A stretch of DNA of 64,000 nt, taken from the NCBI GenBank assembly GCA_035644935.1, contig DASQNO010000057.1, forward strand, positions 5,772 through 69,771. Reading direction: 5' to 3'. The notes beneath the pieces were generated by a model. That model saw nothing but the letters and a program-made list of their open reading frames with translations. It ran no database searches and was not told the DNA's origin. The stretch's first letter is position 1; each line of letters starts with the position of its first letter. Position numbers and translations under genes: made by a program. Below, in pieces: positions 16,065 to 24,720 of the stretch. Origin of the DNA: CADCVW01 sp035644935. Lineage in GTDB: Bacteria > Pseudomonadota > Alphaproteobacteria > Sphingomonadales > Sphingomonadaceae.

Positions 16065-17261
16065 TCAGGCCGCTCGGTCGAGCAGCTTCTTGGCGCGGCC
16101 TTCGAGATCGAGTCGCGCGTCCTGCTGTGTTTTGCCCCGGGCGTAAGCGGTGATGCCCTGGACGAAGTCGAACACGCTCTCGGGCGGGCGGCCCTCTTCG
16201 GCGAGCACCGTCTCGATGATCTTCGCCGTCTCGGCCTTGCCGAACCCGCGCTTGCGCAGGAAGTCGGACCGATCCTCACCGGTGCGGGCCACGATGCGCT
16301 CGCGCGCATGCCGGATGCCGTTGACGAACGGCATGGGCGAGCTGTCCGCGAAGCGGGTCAGCGCCGGCGCGGCCTCGTGCGCGAAGCGGTTGGCCGCGTA
16401 CTTCGAGTGCCGGATGCTGATCTCCTCGAAGTCCTCGACGCCCCAGAGATTGCGGTTCTGGCAGACGGCGCGGAGGTAGAAGCTCGCCATTCCGAGCGTC
16501 TTCGCGCCCACCTCCGAGTTCCAGCAGTAAAAGCCGCGGAAGTAGAGATCGGGCGAGCCGTCGGGCAGGCGTCCGGCCTCGATCGGGTTCAGGTCATCGA
16601 CCAGGAAGAGAAAGACGTCGCGGTCGGACGCGTACAGGGTAGTCGTGTCCTGTGTCACGTCGACACGCGGGTTGTAGACCCCCGTGGACCAGTCGAGCAC
16701 GCCCGGCACCTTCCAGCGCGTGTCGCCGGTCCCATCGCCCGCGATGCGTTGCACGGCCGCGACCAGATCGTGGTCGTAGATGCGGCCGTAGTCGGGGCCA
16801 GTGACGGCGCGCAGCTCAATGCGGCCCTCCTCACTCTCCAACGTCTTCACTTTCTCGGCGCGATGCGAGCTGAGCCCGTACTGCAGGTTGATGCCGGCCA
16901 GCGCGGCCGGCAGCTGGCGCAGATAGGCGGCCGGTGCGCCGACCAGGCCAGCCAATTGGCCGAAACTCCAGTGAGTCGGCGCGATCGGCTCGGCCGAGCC
17001 GGGAAGTACGAGCGCGAGCGCCTCGGCATTGTCGCGGCTCGCCTCGACCCGCACCGCCGCGCTGTCGACCGTGCGGGTGCGGCTGCGCTCGGCGCGACCC
17101 TTCACCGACGCCATCAGCTCGGACAGGGACAGGTAGCGCTCGTCCGCCGGCCGCGAAAACCACTCGGACGACACCCGCCCGATCCGCTGCCCCCGACTGA
17201 CATCCACTTTGTAGCCGCCGCTCGGATCACGGCGGGCGTCCAGAACCCCTACGTTGCTCAT
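16065..17261 (-). CDS. DUF932 domain protein
   Basis: A 398-residue protein that is DUF932 over most of its length. It has the WFSRPADERYLSLSELMASV start, a YGRIYDHDLVAAVQRI region and DVFLFLVDDLNPIEAG with the FYCWNSEVGAKTLGMASFYLRAVCQNRN motif. DUF932 proteins resemble phage/plasmid YfjQ-type proteins of unknown biochemical role and are conserved in alphaproteobacterial ICEs. ATG 17261 has GGAG 7 bases upstream. It heads the DUF932-ParB-Toprim-DUF2493 series on the minus strand. Its leader carries the same structured motif as that of parB. Confidence 0.9.
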   Translation of the reverse strand: MSNVGVLDARRDPSGGYKVDVSRGQRIGRVSSEWFSRPADERYLSLSELMASVKGRAERSRTRTVDSAAVRVEASRDNAEALALVLPGSAEPIAPTHWSFGQLAGLVGAPAAYLRQLPAALAGINLQYGLSSHRAEKVKTLESEEGRIELRAVTGPDYGRIYDHDLVAAVQRIAGDGTGDTRWKVPGVLDWSTGVYNPRVDVTQDTTTLYASDRDVFLFLVDDLNPIEAGRLPDGSPDLYFRGFYCWNSEVGAKTLGMASFYLRAVCQNRNLWGVEDFEEISIRHSKYAANRFAHEAAPALTRFADSSPMPFVNGIRHARERIVARTGEDRSDFLRKRGFGKAETAKIIETVLAEEGRPPESVFDFVQGITAYARGKTQQDARLDLEGRAKKLLDRAA

Positions 17262-17274
17262 AGCTCGTCTCCGC

Positions 17275-17316
17275 GACGGGCTGGCCGGGAGCCTCTCTCT
17301 CGACCCTCAACCCGTC
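17275..17316 (-). ncRNA. Structured 5' leader motif of DUF932 (copy 2 of 2)
   Basis: GACGGG (17275-17280) pairs with CCCGTC (17311-17316). The enclosed sequence matches the parB leader copy at nearly every position, with a short change in the inner loop. The stem is again directly upstream of the GGAG ribosome-binding site of the gene it precedes. Confidence 0.55.
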
Positions 17317-17419
17317 ACGGCGACAGCCGCAAGTCTCTTCCTCTAGAGAACGAACGAGCGTGATTTCCCCGCCCAAATCAAAGCGGGAGATGCCGTAAAG
17401 GCCTTTGCTGCGACGTGCT

Positions 17420-17911
17420 TCAGGCGAAGATCTTTGCCACCTCGGCCATAGGTACGAATAGGCGGCGGCTGTCTGCTGTCAGCGGAATGAAGCTGTGCGA
17501 CGCGTAGAAGGCTGCGGCTTCTTCGTCCTTAGCGTCCACGACGAAGGCGAAGGCGGCGATGTCGCTGCGCAGCGTTCGGCTGAAAGCGTCCAGCAGCATC
17601 AGCTGACCCAATCCGAGCCGCCGGCGCCGTATGTCTACGGCGAGCCGTCTCATGAGAGTGGCCGGCACGGTCGGATAGCGCGGCAGGCGCTTCGCGAGAG
17701 CCGCCGGCAGGTCCGCCAACGCGAGCGAGGTGGCCGCCAGCGTGTAGAACCCGATCGGAGCCCCACCGTCGCTTTCGGTCAGCACAAAGCAGGAGGCCAC
17801 GCGCTTGCGGACGTCCTGACCGGCCTGCGTTCGGAAATACCGGTCCAGCGGGTCCACCCCGCTCACGAACCCGGTCCGGTCGTGCCCGTCGTTTAGCGAC
17901 TCGATTTGCAA
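17420..17911 (-). CDS. GNAT-family acetyltransferase toxin (TacT/AtaT-like)
   Basis: A 163-residue GNAT protein with the features of toxin acetyltransferases. The N-terminus is NDGHDRTGFVSGVDPLDRYFRTQAGQD, the acetyl-CoA-binding region includes MRRLAVDIRRRRLGLGQLMLLDAF (RRxGxG type), and AAAFYASHSFIPL is the C-terminal motif. Known members acetylate aminoacyl-tRNA and stop translation. The start is TTG 17911, the only plausible one after the in-frame stop, 18 bases downstream of the antitoxin stop. The upstream DUF1778 gene is its cognate antitoxin type. The pair stabilises the element or guards the defence genes beside it. Confidence 0.88.
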   Translation of the reverse strand: MQIESLNDGHDRTGFVSGVDPLDRYFRTQAGQDVRKRVASCFVLTESDGGAPIGFYTLAATSLALADLPAALAKRLPRYPTVPATLMRRLAVDIRRRRLGLGQLMLLDAFSRTLRSDIAAFAFVVDAKDEEAAAFYASHSFIPLTADSRRLFVPMAEVAKIFA

Positions 17912-17929
17912 AACGGCCGCCCGAGCCGC

Positions 17930-18235
17930 TCAGCGCCCGAGCGTGTCGATGTAGCGGCGAGCAGCGGCCTTCAACCGTGGACTCGGCTCGCGTGGGTTCA
18001 CGACCGCCTCCGCGAAAGCCCGGCTTTCCTGTTCGGTGAGACGTATCGTCTGCATCTCGTCGATGGTTCGAACCGCCGCCTCATGGACGCTCGCGATCAC
18101 GAAGTCTGTCAGCGTCCGGCCTTGGAGCTCGGCCGCGCGAAGGAAGAGGTTCTTCTGATCGGCCGAAATTCGAGCTTCCAGCCGCTCGCCGCGCGTACGG
18201 GACGGATCTTTCGTAGCGGATGCTCGGCGGGCCAT
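17930..18235 (-). CDS. DUF1778 antitoxin (ribbon-helix-helix)
   Basis: A 101-residue DUF1778 protein: ERLEARISADQKNLFLRAAELQGRTLTDFVIASVHEAA is the RHH DNA-binding part, and the C-terminal half wraps the GNAT toxin. It neutralises the toxin and represses the operon. ATG 18235 has AAGGA upstream, and the family normally begins about here; the frame upstream is non-homologous. It is divergent from the hsdS gene, with ~127 bases between starts, so the autorepressed promoter may lie beside the promoter of the defence operon. Confidence 0.88.
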   Translation of the reverse strand: MARRASATKDPSRTRGERLEARISADQKNLFLRAAELQGRTLTDFVIASVHEAAVRTIDEMQTIRLTEQESRAFAEAVVNPREPSPRLKAAARRYIDTLGR

Positions 18236-18362
18236 TGCCTTGGTCCTTATCTCCCGGCTAATGTACGGCTCTTGGCCGGACGGATCAAGGGCGGCGCCGA
18301 GTGTCTCGATAACATCGCGTCCACCCCGGGTCAGGCGGTCATCAGCCAACGGGTTGGATGCG

Positions 18363-20078
18363 GTGACGACGACGAGCGAAGCGGTGCCGGACAGCTGGGC
18401 GATGGCAACCGTCGCTCGCGTCGGCGCCGTGCGGCTCGGACGCCAGCGCTCTCCCGATCGCCATACCGGCAAGTTCGCAACCAAGTATCTCCGGGCCGCA
18501 AACATTACCGCGACAGGTCTCGACCTCCGCGACGTCCTCGAAATGGACTTCACGCCCTCGGAGCGCGGGGTGTTCCGGCTGGAGCCCGGCGACATCGTTC
18601 TCGCGGAGGCCTCGGGCAGCGCCGACCAAGTCGGGCGCGCCGCAATCTGGCGAGGCGAGCTCCCCGAGTGCTGCTTTCAGAACACCGTTATCAGGGTTCG
18701 CCCTCACGCAGTCCTCCCCGATTACGCTTGGATCGTCTTCCGCCACATGGCGGAGAGCGGCGCGTTTGCGGAAGCCGCCCGCGGCGTCGGCATCCAGCAT
18801 CTAGGCGCCGGTCGATTGGCGGAGCTGCCGTTTCCTCTGCCCCCGCTCGCCGAGCAGCAGCGCATCGTCGACGAGGCGAACCGCAGGGCCACCGAGCTCG
18901 CGTCCGCGCAAGCAGCGCTCCAATCCGCCCTGTCCCAGACGATCGAACAGGACCGCCTCATTCTTGAGGCCGCCGTTACCGGCGCCCTCGTCGAACCCGA
19001 AGCCTCACTGGCCGAGCGCGAGGGACGATCCTTCGAATCGGGTGCTGAGCTGCTCGCCCGAACTCGCGGCGATGAGGACAGGTCGTTGTTCGCCGGCCTG
19101 GACGTCGCCGCGCCCGCCGCCACGCCAGGCTGGGCGGCTCCGACCGTAGGCCAAGTCGGGGACGTCCGGCTTGGAAGGCAGCGCGCCCCGGAGTTCGAGC
19201 GAGGCGAGCATCCTACGCCCTACATTCGTGCAGCCAACATCACCGTCGACGGTCTCGACCTCACCGACGTGCTCCGAATGGACTTCAATCCCGAGGAGCG
19301 TCGGGTTTACGAGCTGCAGGCGGGCGATGTCGTGCTGACGGAGGCGTCAGGTTCATCAGCCCATGTCGGTAGGCCCGCGGTTTGGAACGGAGAGATCGCG
19401 GGCTGCTGCTTCCAGAACACCGTCGTCCGCTTTCGTCCTCGAGCCTGCACGTCCGCCTACGCGTTCCTGGTCTTCCGGCACATGGCGGGAAGCGGAGCGT
19501 TCGCTCACGCAGCGCGGGGCGTCGGTATTCAGCACCTCGGGGCGTCGCGTTTCGCGGGCTTGAAGTTTCCGTTGCCTCCAGAGGCAGAGCAGACCCGCAT
19601 CGTCGCGGAGGCGGAGGCTCGTCTCGCCGCCTCCCGCGAACAGCGGCGGATTGTGGATGCCTCGCTCGCCCGGTTCCAAACCATGCTCCGGGAAATCTGG
19701 GCGGCGGCGGTAAGCGGACGCCTTGTCGCTCAACACCCAGAGGACGAACCGGCCACGGCTCTGCTCGCCCGGCTGGGACCGCCGCCCGAAGCCGAGCGAT
19801 CGCTCCCCGCGCCTGTCGAAAAGGAGAACGCCGTGACCAAGGCCCCGCGCCGCGCCGCCCGCAAGCCCGACGGCATCAAGAGCTTGATCAACGTGCTCTC
19901 CGAAGCCGGGCGAGCCCTGCCGATGCCGGAGCTGTTCGCCGCGGCCGGCTACGACCGGGACTCGGCAGGCGATGTGGAGGCCTTCTACATCGCTCTGCGC
20001 GAGGAGGTCGGACGGGGAGTCGAACCGACCAGCGATGTCCGCGAGAACGCGCCGGTGGAGCTCAAGAATGCGTCTTGA
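18363..20078 (+). CDS. hsdS: Type I restriction-modification specificity subunit HsdS with near-duplicate TRDs
   Basis: A ~571-residue HsdS. It has two target recognition domains, at about residues 20-175 and 262-420, each followed by a helical spacer. The two halves are strikingly alike (VRLGRQR...RAANIT..GLDL.DVL.MDF near the start; CCFQNTV and GVGIQHLGA later in both). Ordinary HsdS halves differ, so this subunit should recognise a symmetric bipartite site. A C-terminal extension (~495-571) has a helical winged-helix-like segment (LINVLSEAGRALPMPELFAAAGY). GTG 18363 is preferred; TTG 18354 or an earlier start is possible. The stop overlaps the ATPase gene by 11 bases, so the four genes to 24043 form one operon. 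Confidence 0.88.
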   Translation: MTTTSEAVPDSWAMATVARVGAVRLGRQRSPDRHTGKFATKYLRAANITATGLDLRDVLEMDFTPSERGVFRLEPGDIVLAEASGSADQVGRAAIWRGELPECCFQNTVIRVRPHAVLPDYAWIVFRHMAESGAFAEAARGVGIQHLGAGRLAELPFPLPPLAEQQRIVDEANRRATELASAQAALQSALSQTIEQDRLILEAAVTGALVEPEASLAEREGRSFESGAELLARTRGDEDRSLFAGLDVAAPAATPGWAAPTVGQVGDVRLGRQRAPEFERGEHPTPYIRAANITVDGLDLTDVLRMDFNPEERRVYELQAGDVVLTEASGSSAHVGRPAVWNGEIAGCCFQNTVVRFRPRACTSAYAFLVFRHMAGSGAFAHAARGVGIQHLGASRFAGLKFPLPPEAEQTRIVAEAEARLAASREQRRIVDASLARFQTMLREIWAAAVSGRLVAQHPEDEPATALLARLGPPPEAERSLPAPVEKENAVTKAPRRAARKPDGIKSLINVLSEAGRALPMPELFAAAGYDRDSAGDVEAFYIALREEVGRGVEPTSDVRENAPVELKNAS

Positions 20079-21708
20079 TGCCGTGACGATCGGCGAATGG
20101 AAGAACCTCAAGGACTTCTGCGTCGATTTCGACGAAACCTCCCCTTACACTGTGCTGGTCGGTGAGAACGGCGCCGGCAAGTCGAACCTGATCGAAGCCC
20201 TGACGCTCATCTTTCGGAATCTTGACCTCGATCTGCCCGCGCCCTTCTCCTACGATCTTAAATATCGATGCCGCGGCCAGAACATCCGCGTCACGGCCGA
20301 AGCCGACCGGGTGCCGAGCTTCGCGATCCTTGACAGCGATCAGCAAGCCTACCTCGAAATTCCCAAGCGGCGTTTCATGGAGGTGGATGACCTCGGAAAG
20401 CCGATGTTCCGGCCGGCCTTCGTATTCGGATATTACTCCGGGCCGAGCGACCGGCTCGCCAGCCTCTACGAGGAGCACCGCCGCCGCTATTACCGGCGCA
20501 TCATCAAGCCCCGAGCCAAGGGGGCCGCGTCCCCCGTGGACTCGAACGCGCTGCGACGCCTTTTCTACGCCCAGACGCTCCATGGGCAGTTCGCCTTGCT
20601 TGCCTTCTTCATGGATCCAGCGAACGGCGCAGGAGAGGAAGATCGCCAGTTCCTGCGCGACCATCTGCAGATCGAGGGCCTGGACAGCGTGTTGTTCGCC
20701 CTGAAGCGCCCGCCCTGGTCGACGAGCGGCAAAACGGGAGGGGACCCGCGCTTCTGGAAAGCCGACGGCGAAGTGCGGGATTTCCTCGACCACCTGTACG
20801 CAGCCGCCCTGCTGCCGATGCGCATGGACAGACGGATCCCCGTCGACCTCACGAAGGATCCGCTGGTCGAGTCCCTCTACCTGTTCCTGCCGGGGGCGGA
20901 AGCGCTCGCCGAGGTCTACCGGTCGTACGGAACGCAATACGCCTTCTTCACCGCGCTTGAGAGCACGTACATCTCCAAAGTTCTCGCAGAGGTGCGCACC
21001 CGGGTGCGCATGACGGAGGCCGTCGGAGGCGGGGCCGTCACCTACCGCGACCTCAGCGAGGGCGAGCAGCAGCTCCTGCTCGTGCTTGGCCTTCTGAAGT
21101 TCACCGCCGAGGACGAAGCGCTGTTCTTGCTCGACGAACCCGACACGCACCTCAACCCCGCCTGGAGCACCCAGTATCTCGAGTTCCTCGACCGATTCAT
21201 CCAGCTCAAACAGCGAGGAGAGACGTGTCACATCATCATGACCTCGCACGACCCGTTGGTGTTTTCACGGCTTGAGGCGACCGAGGTCCAGGTCTTCCTG
21301 CGCGACAAACAGGGTCGCGTGAGCGCGAAGCCACCGGCGCAGGATCCTCGCGGCATGGGGATCGAGGCGATCCTCTCGAGCGACCTCTTCCGCCTCCGCT
21401 CGGGCGGCCTCGACCTGCCGACCCAGCGCGACCTCGACACGCAGCGTCGCCTGTCCGCTAAAGAGGGGGCGCTCAGCGATGAGGAGCGTGAAGAGCTGAA
21501 GACGGTCACCGAGCGGCTGGACAGCATGGGGTTCTGGCGCTCGTCGCAGGACAAGCTATTTGAGCTGTTCCTGCAGAAATGGACCGAACGTGAGCGTCCC
21601 GAGTGGCGCAACACCGTCGAGCTGACGCCCGAGCAGCTACGCGACCGCGAGAAGCTTGCGGCCGACATCGTCGCGGAGATCGCGGTCGAAGGCGACACGA
21701 CCTCTTGA
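20068..21708 (+). CDS. AAA/ABC-type ATPase, PtuA-like (Septu/retron effector ATPase)
   Basis: A 546-residue SMC/RecF-type ATPase. Walker A GENGAGKSN is at residues 32-40, the ABC signature DLSEGEQQLLL near 327-337, Walker B LFLLDEPD near 352-359 and the switch His in TSHDP near 392. It lacks a Toprim nuclease domain, which separates it from OLD nucleases. It is directly followed by, and overlaps, a TIGR02646-type HNH gene, the PtuA-PtuB arrangement of Septu and of retron Ec78. By analogy it forms an ATP-regulated complex that holds the HNH nuclease until a trigger appears. ATG 20068 lies inside the hsdS end. Confidence 0.85.
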   Translation: MRLDAVTIGEWKNLKDFCVDFDETSPYTVLVGENGAGKSNLIEALTLIFRNLDLDLPAPFSYDLKYRCRGQNIRVTAEADRVPSFAILDSDQQAYLEIPKRRFMEVDDLGKPMFRPAFVFGYYSGPSDRLASLYEEHRRRYYRRIIKPRAKGAASPVDSNALRRLFYAQTLHGQFALLAFFMDPANGAGEEDRQFLRDHLQIEGLDSVLFALKRPPWSTSGKTGGDPRFWKADGEVRDFLDHLYAAALLPMRMDRRIPVDLTKDPLVESLYLFLPGAEALAEVYRSYGTQYAFFTALESTYISKVLAEVRTRVRMTEAVGGGAVTYRDLSEGEQQLLLVLGLLKFTAEDEALFLLDEPDTHLNPAWSTQYLEFLDRFIQLKQRGETCHIIMTSHDPLVFSRLEATEVQVFLRDKQGRVSAKPPAQDPRGMGIEAILSSDLFRLRSGGLDLPTQRDLDTQRRLSAKEGALSDEEREELKTVTERLDSMGFWRSSQDKLFELFLQKWTERERPEWRNTVELTPEQLRDREKLAADIVAEIAVEGDTTS

Positions 21709-22592
21709 TGCGGTACATCAACCTGAACCTCATGGTCGGCGATCCGGAGGCCGCTCCCGTTATCCGAGCCGCAGAAGACGCCTACGCCGAGATCCGGGCG
21801 GAGGCCGATGCCACGCGTCGGCAAGCCTTGATCGAGCGCTATCGCGGCCGCTGGGTAGCTTTCCGAGCGCACTTTGAGCGGGTCTACGGCGAGAAGTGTT
21901 GGTACACGGAATGCGTCAACCCGGGCACTGACGACGACATCGATCACTACCGACCCAAGGGTCGCATCGACGAGGACAAGGAACACGGCGGGTACTGGTG
22001 GGAAGCGCTCAACTGGCGAAACTTCCGACTGAGCTGCCACCGAGCCAATCGTCTTCGGGAGAACCCCGATACGGGCGACACGCACGGCAAGGGCGATCAT
22101 TTCCCGCTGCTCAACCCCGCAGAGCGATGGCGCGACCCGAACGCGGCCTGTCACGAGCGTCCGATGCTGTTTGACCCTGTCAGCGCGGCCGATGCGGCGT
22201 TCCTGACCTTCGACATCAACGGCAAAGTCGCGTTGTCGCCCCGGTTCGCCAACGATGACGTCGCCAAGCGCCGCTTCAACGCCAGCCGCGTGCACCTGCA
22301 CCTCGACTGGCCCTCGATAAAAAGGCAGCGGCAGATGCTGTACACGGAGATCACCCGGCGCGTTGACGACGGGAACGCCGCCGACGCGAGCCTTGAGCGC
22401 GGTGAGCCCGGCGCCCGTGACCAGCTGAACCGCGTGGTCGGCAGCCTCATCGAGATGACGCAGCCGCACCAGCCCTATTCACGAGCGGCGCAAGCATACA
22501 TCCGCCACCACCGCTTCCGCGCGTGGGTTGAACGCGAAGTGCTCCCGCACATCATCAACGCCGATCCGGCTGTGAACGAGGCGGCTGCATGA
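21708..22592 (+). CDS. HNH endonuclease, PtuB-like (TIGR02646-type)
   Basis: A 294-residue protein. The nuclease core is at about residues 60-120: GEKCWYTEC, then DDIDHYRPKGRI (catalytic His region) and NWRNFRLSCHRANRLR, the pattern of the TIGR02646/retron-HNH family. The C-terminal ~170 residues are helical and probably bind the ATPase. It would cut DNA (or tRNA, as shown for the retron Ec78 relative) when released. Its ATG overlaps the ATPase stop by one base (TGATG), and its own stop overlaps the hsdM start by 4 bases. The tight coupling implies one stoichiometric complex or controlled ratio. Confidence 0.83.
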   Translation: MRYINLNLMVGDPEAAPVIRAAEDAYAEIRAEADATRRQALIERYRGRWVAFRAHFERVYGEKCWYTECVNPGTDDDIDHYRPKGRIDEDKEHGGYWWEALNWRNFRLSCHRANRLRENPDTGDTHGKGDHFPLLNPAERWRDPNAACHERPMLFDPVSAADAAFLTFDINGKVALSPRFANDDVAKRRFNASRVHLHLDWPSIKRQRQMLYTEITRRVDDGNAADASLERGEPGARDQLNRVVGSLIEMTQPHQPYSRAAQAYIRHHRFRAWVEREVLPHIINADPAVNEAAA

Positions 22593-24043
22593 GGGACGCC
22601 GCTTCCAACCTCGTCCGCAAGCTTTGGCAATACTGCAACGTGCTTCGCGATGACGGCCTGTCATATCCCGACTACGTCGAGCAGCTCACCTACCTCCTGT
22701 TTCTGAAAATGTCCGACGAGCAGCCCGATGGGCCGGTGCCGATCGAACATGGCTGGAAGTCCCTGATCGGTCTTGATGCCGAGGAGATGCACCGTCAGTA
22801 CGGCCAGGTGCTCGACGCACTGGGTCAGCGCGAAGGCACGCTCGGCCTCATCTTCCGCAACGCCAAGAACAAGATCCGGGACCCCGCCAAGCTTCGGCTA
22901 TTGATCGTCGATCTGATCGGCCAGACCGAATGGTCGGGACTCTCGGCCGACCTCAAGGGCGACGCGTACGAGGGCCTGCTCGAGAAGAACGCCCGCGACA
23001 CCAAGAGCGGGGCAGGGCAGTATTTCACCCCACGGCCGCTCATCGAAGCGATCGTCCGCTGCGTCGACCCGCGCCCAGGCGAGGTGGTCTGCGATCCCGC
23101 CTGCGGCACCGCCGGCTTCCTCCTGGCGGCGCACGACTATCTGTTATCTGAAAATCCGGACCTCACGCCGGAGCAGCTCACGCATCTGCGCACCCGGGCC
23201 ATCCGCGGCGTTGAACTCGTCGAGGAGGTCGCTCGCCTCGCCACCATGAACCTACTGCTGCACGGCGTCTCGGGCCAGGCCGAGGACGAACTACCGATCA
23301 GCTGCGCGGACTCGCTGAAGGATCCCCCGACGTCGCACGTACACGTCATCCTCACCAATCCGCCGTTCGGCGTCAAAGGCAGCGTCACCTACGCCGGCGC
23401 GGACCGAAAGGCTGGACGGATCGTCGACGAACTGACCGTCGTCCGGCCGGACTTCTGGGTTCAGACGGCCAATAAGCAGCTCAACTTCCTGCAGCACATT
23501 ACAGCGCTGCTGAAGCCCGGCGGGCGCGCTGCGGTGGTGATCCCGGACAACGTGCTGTTCGAATCCGGTCCGGCTGCTGCGATCCGACGGCGGCTGCTGG
23601 AGACGTGCGACATCCACACCTTGCTGCGCCTGCCGACAGGCCTGTTCTACGCGGCGGGGGTCAAAGCCAACGTGCTGTTCTTTGACAAGCATCGGCCCGA
23701 GCCAACGGGACAGGTCTGGGTCTACGATCTTCGGTCCGACAACCGGTTCTCACTCAAGGCCAAGCCGCTGAGGGGCGATGACCTGGTCGAGTTCGTCGAG
23801 ATGTACCGAGCGAACGACCGGACGAAGAGGCAGGCCCAGGCCGACGGCGCACGGTGGCGCGCGTTCGACCGCGCCGCGATTCTCAGCGGAGAAGACGCCC
23901 GGCTCGACCTCTCGTGGACCGAAGCCGTGCCGCCGCAGGCGCAAAGCAGTCTGTCGCGGCTGGACGAGCTTTCCAACTTGATCGCGGACGATCTAGAACT
24001 CGCATTGTCCCACATCCGGCGTGTCGCGCCCCGGCAACCCTGA
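22589..24043 (+). CDS. hsdM: Type I DNA N6-adenine methyltransferase HsdM
   Basis: A 484-residue HsdM. It has the helical N-terminal domain (LWQYCNVLRDDGLSYPDYVEQLTYLLFLKM), GAGQYFTPRPLIEAIV leading into SAM motif I DPACGTAGF (residues ~169-177) and catalytic NPPF at 257-260. The downstream region AAVVIPDNVLFE.....IRRRLLE is also typical. With HsdS it should methylate adenine in both half-sites. Its stop ends the operon; no hsdR translocase/nuclease gene follows, and none lies elsewhere in this 64-kb window. The 291 bases after it show no gene. Length and motifs are intact. Confidence 0.92.
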   Translation: MRDAASNLVRKLWQYCNVLRDDGLSYPDYVEQLTYLLFLKMSDEQPDGPVPIEHGWKSLIGLDAEEMHRQYGQVLDALGQREGTLGLIFRNAKNKIRDPAKLRLLIVDLIGQTEWSGLSADLKGDAYEGLLEKNARDTKSGAGQYFTPRPLIEAIVRCVDPRPGEVVCDPACGTAGFLLAAHDYLLSENPDLTPEQLTHLRTRAIRGVELVEEVARLATMNLLLHGVSGQAEDELPISCADSLKDPPTSHVHVILTNPPFGVKGSVTYAGADRKAGRIVDELTVVRPDFWVQTANKQLNFLQHITALLKPGGRAAVVIPDNVLFESGPAAAIRRRLLETCDIHTLLRLPTGLFYAAGVKANVLFFDKHRPEPTGQVWVYDLRSDNRFSLKAKPLRGDDLVEFVEMYRANDRTKRQAQADGARWRAFDRAAILSGEDARLDLSWTEAVPPQAQSSLSRLDELSNLIADDLELALSHIRRVAPRQP

Positions 24044-24334
24044 CCGGTCGGAGCGACGGGACACCTTTAGCTCGAGTGGGCGGGCGTCGCCGACGCTCCG
24101 TTGATCATAGCGTCTGCTCAGGGCTGGACACCGGCGCCTGGCGACCCCAGATGCTTCGTGTCAGGGCCCGTCGTGCTTGGCACGACCAGAGCCGCCTGCG
24201 GGCGACCGCAGTAGCTGAACTGCTCGACGAACGAGCAGCCGCTGACCGAACCCGCGGTGCGCCGCGGGCGAGGTCGTCGGCTGCAGCGGTTCACCGGCCC
24301 CTCGCTATCCTTCGGACCGCGAAAGGATAGACCA

Positions 24335-24676
24335 ATGGCTCAGATCATCCAGTTCCCGGGTCGGCGCATCTGCGCGCCGCTCCGCATCCGCAGCGGCAGC
24401 CTGCACGTGGCGTGGGTGCGCGTGATCGACCGCGACGCCCCCGAAGAAGCTCGGTGGCGACTCCAATACGCCATGCAGCGCGCCGCCGGGTTCGGCTGCC
24501 TCGACGGCTTCAATGACGAGGTGGCCCGTCGGCGCGCCTGGCACGAATTCGAGATCAAGAAGACCTGGCTGCTCCGGCGCTTCCTGCGCGACATCGCGCA
24601 GCTCGTCGCTGAACGCCGCGTGCAGGTCGAGATCGACGACGTGCGCGTCCGGCCCGCCGCCGCACACGCGGCGTGA
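24335..24676 (+). CDS. Hypothetical protein (113 aa)
   Basis: A 113-residue basic protein that I do not recognise. It opens MAQIIQFPGRR and has a W-rich, helical middle (EARWRLQYAMQRAAGFGCLDGFNDEVARRRAWHEFEIKKTWLLRRF) and an Ala-rich tail. No transmembrane segment or catalytic motif is visible. ATG 24335 has AAGGA about 9 bases upstream. It stands alone after the hsdM gene (291 bases away) and is followed by a strong hairpin terminator. Composition matches its neighbours. Confidence 0.6.
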   Translation: MAQIIQFPGRRICAPLRIRSGSLHVAWVRVIDRDAPEEARWRLQYAMQRAAGFGCLDGFNDEVARRRAWHEFEIKKTWLLRRFLRDIAQLVAERRVQVEIDDVRVRPAAAHAA

Positions 24677-24720
24677 GCCGCGCGACCGATCGGACGCCTG
24701 CTGGTCGGTGCTCGCTTTGA

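Noticed and set aside
18240..18362. Earlier hsdS start
   Set aside because: Residues before GTG 18363 do not resemble HsdS and lie across the antitoxin promoter.
24044..24334. Search for an hsdR remnant after hsdM
   Set aside because: The 291 bases show no helicase or nuclease motif in any frame.
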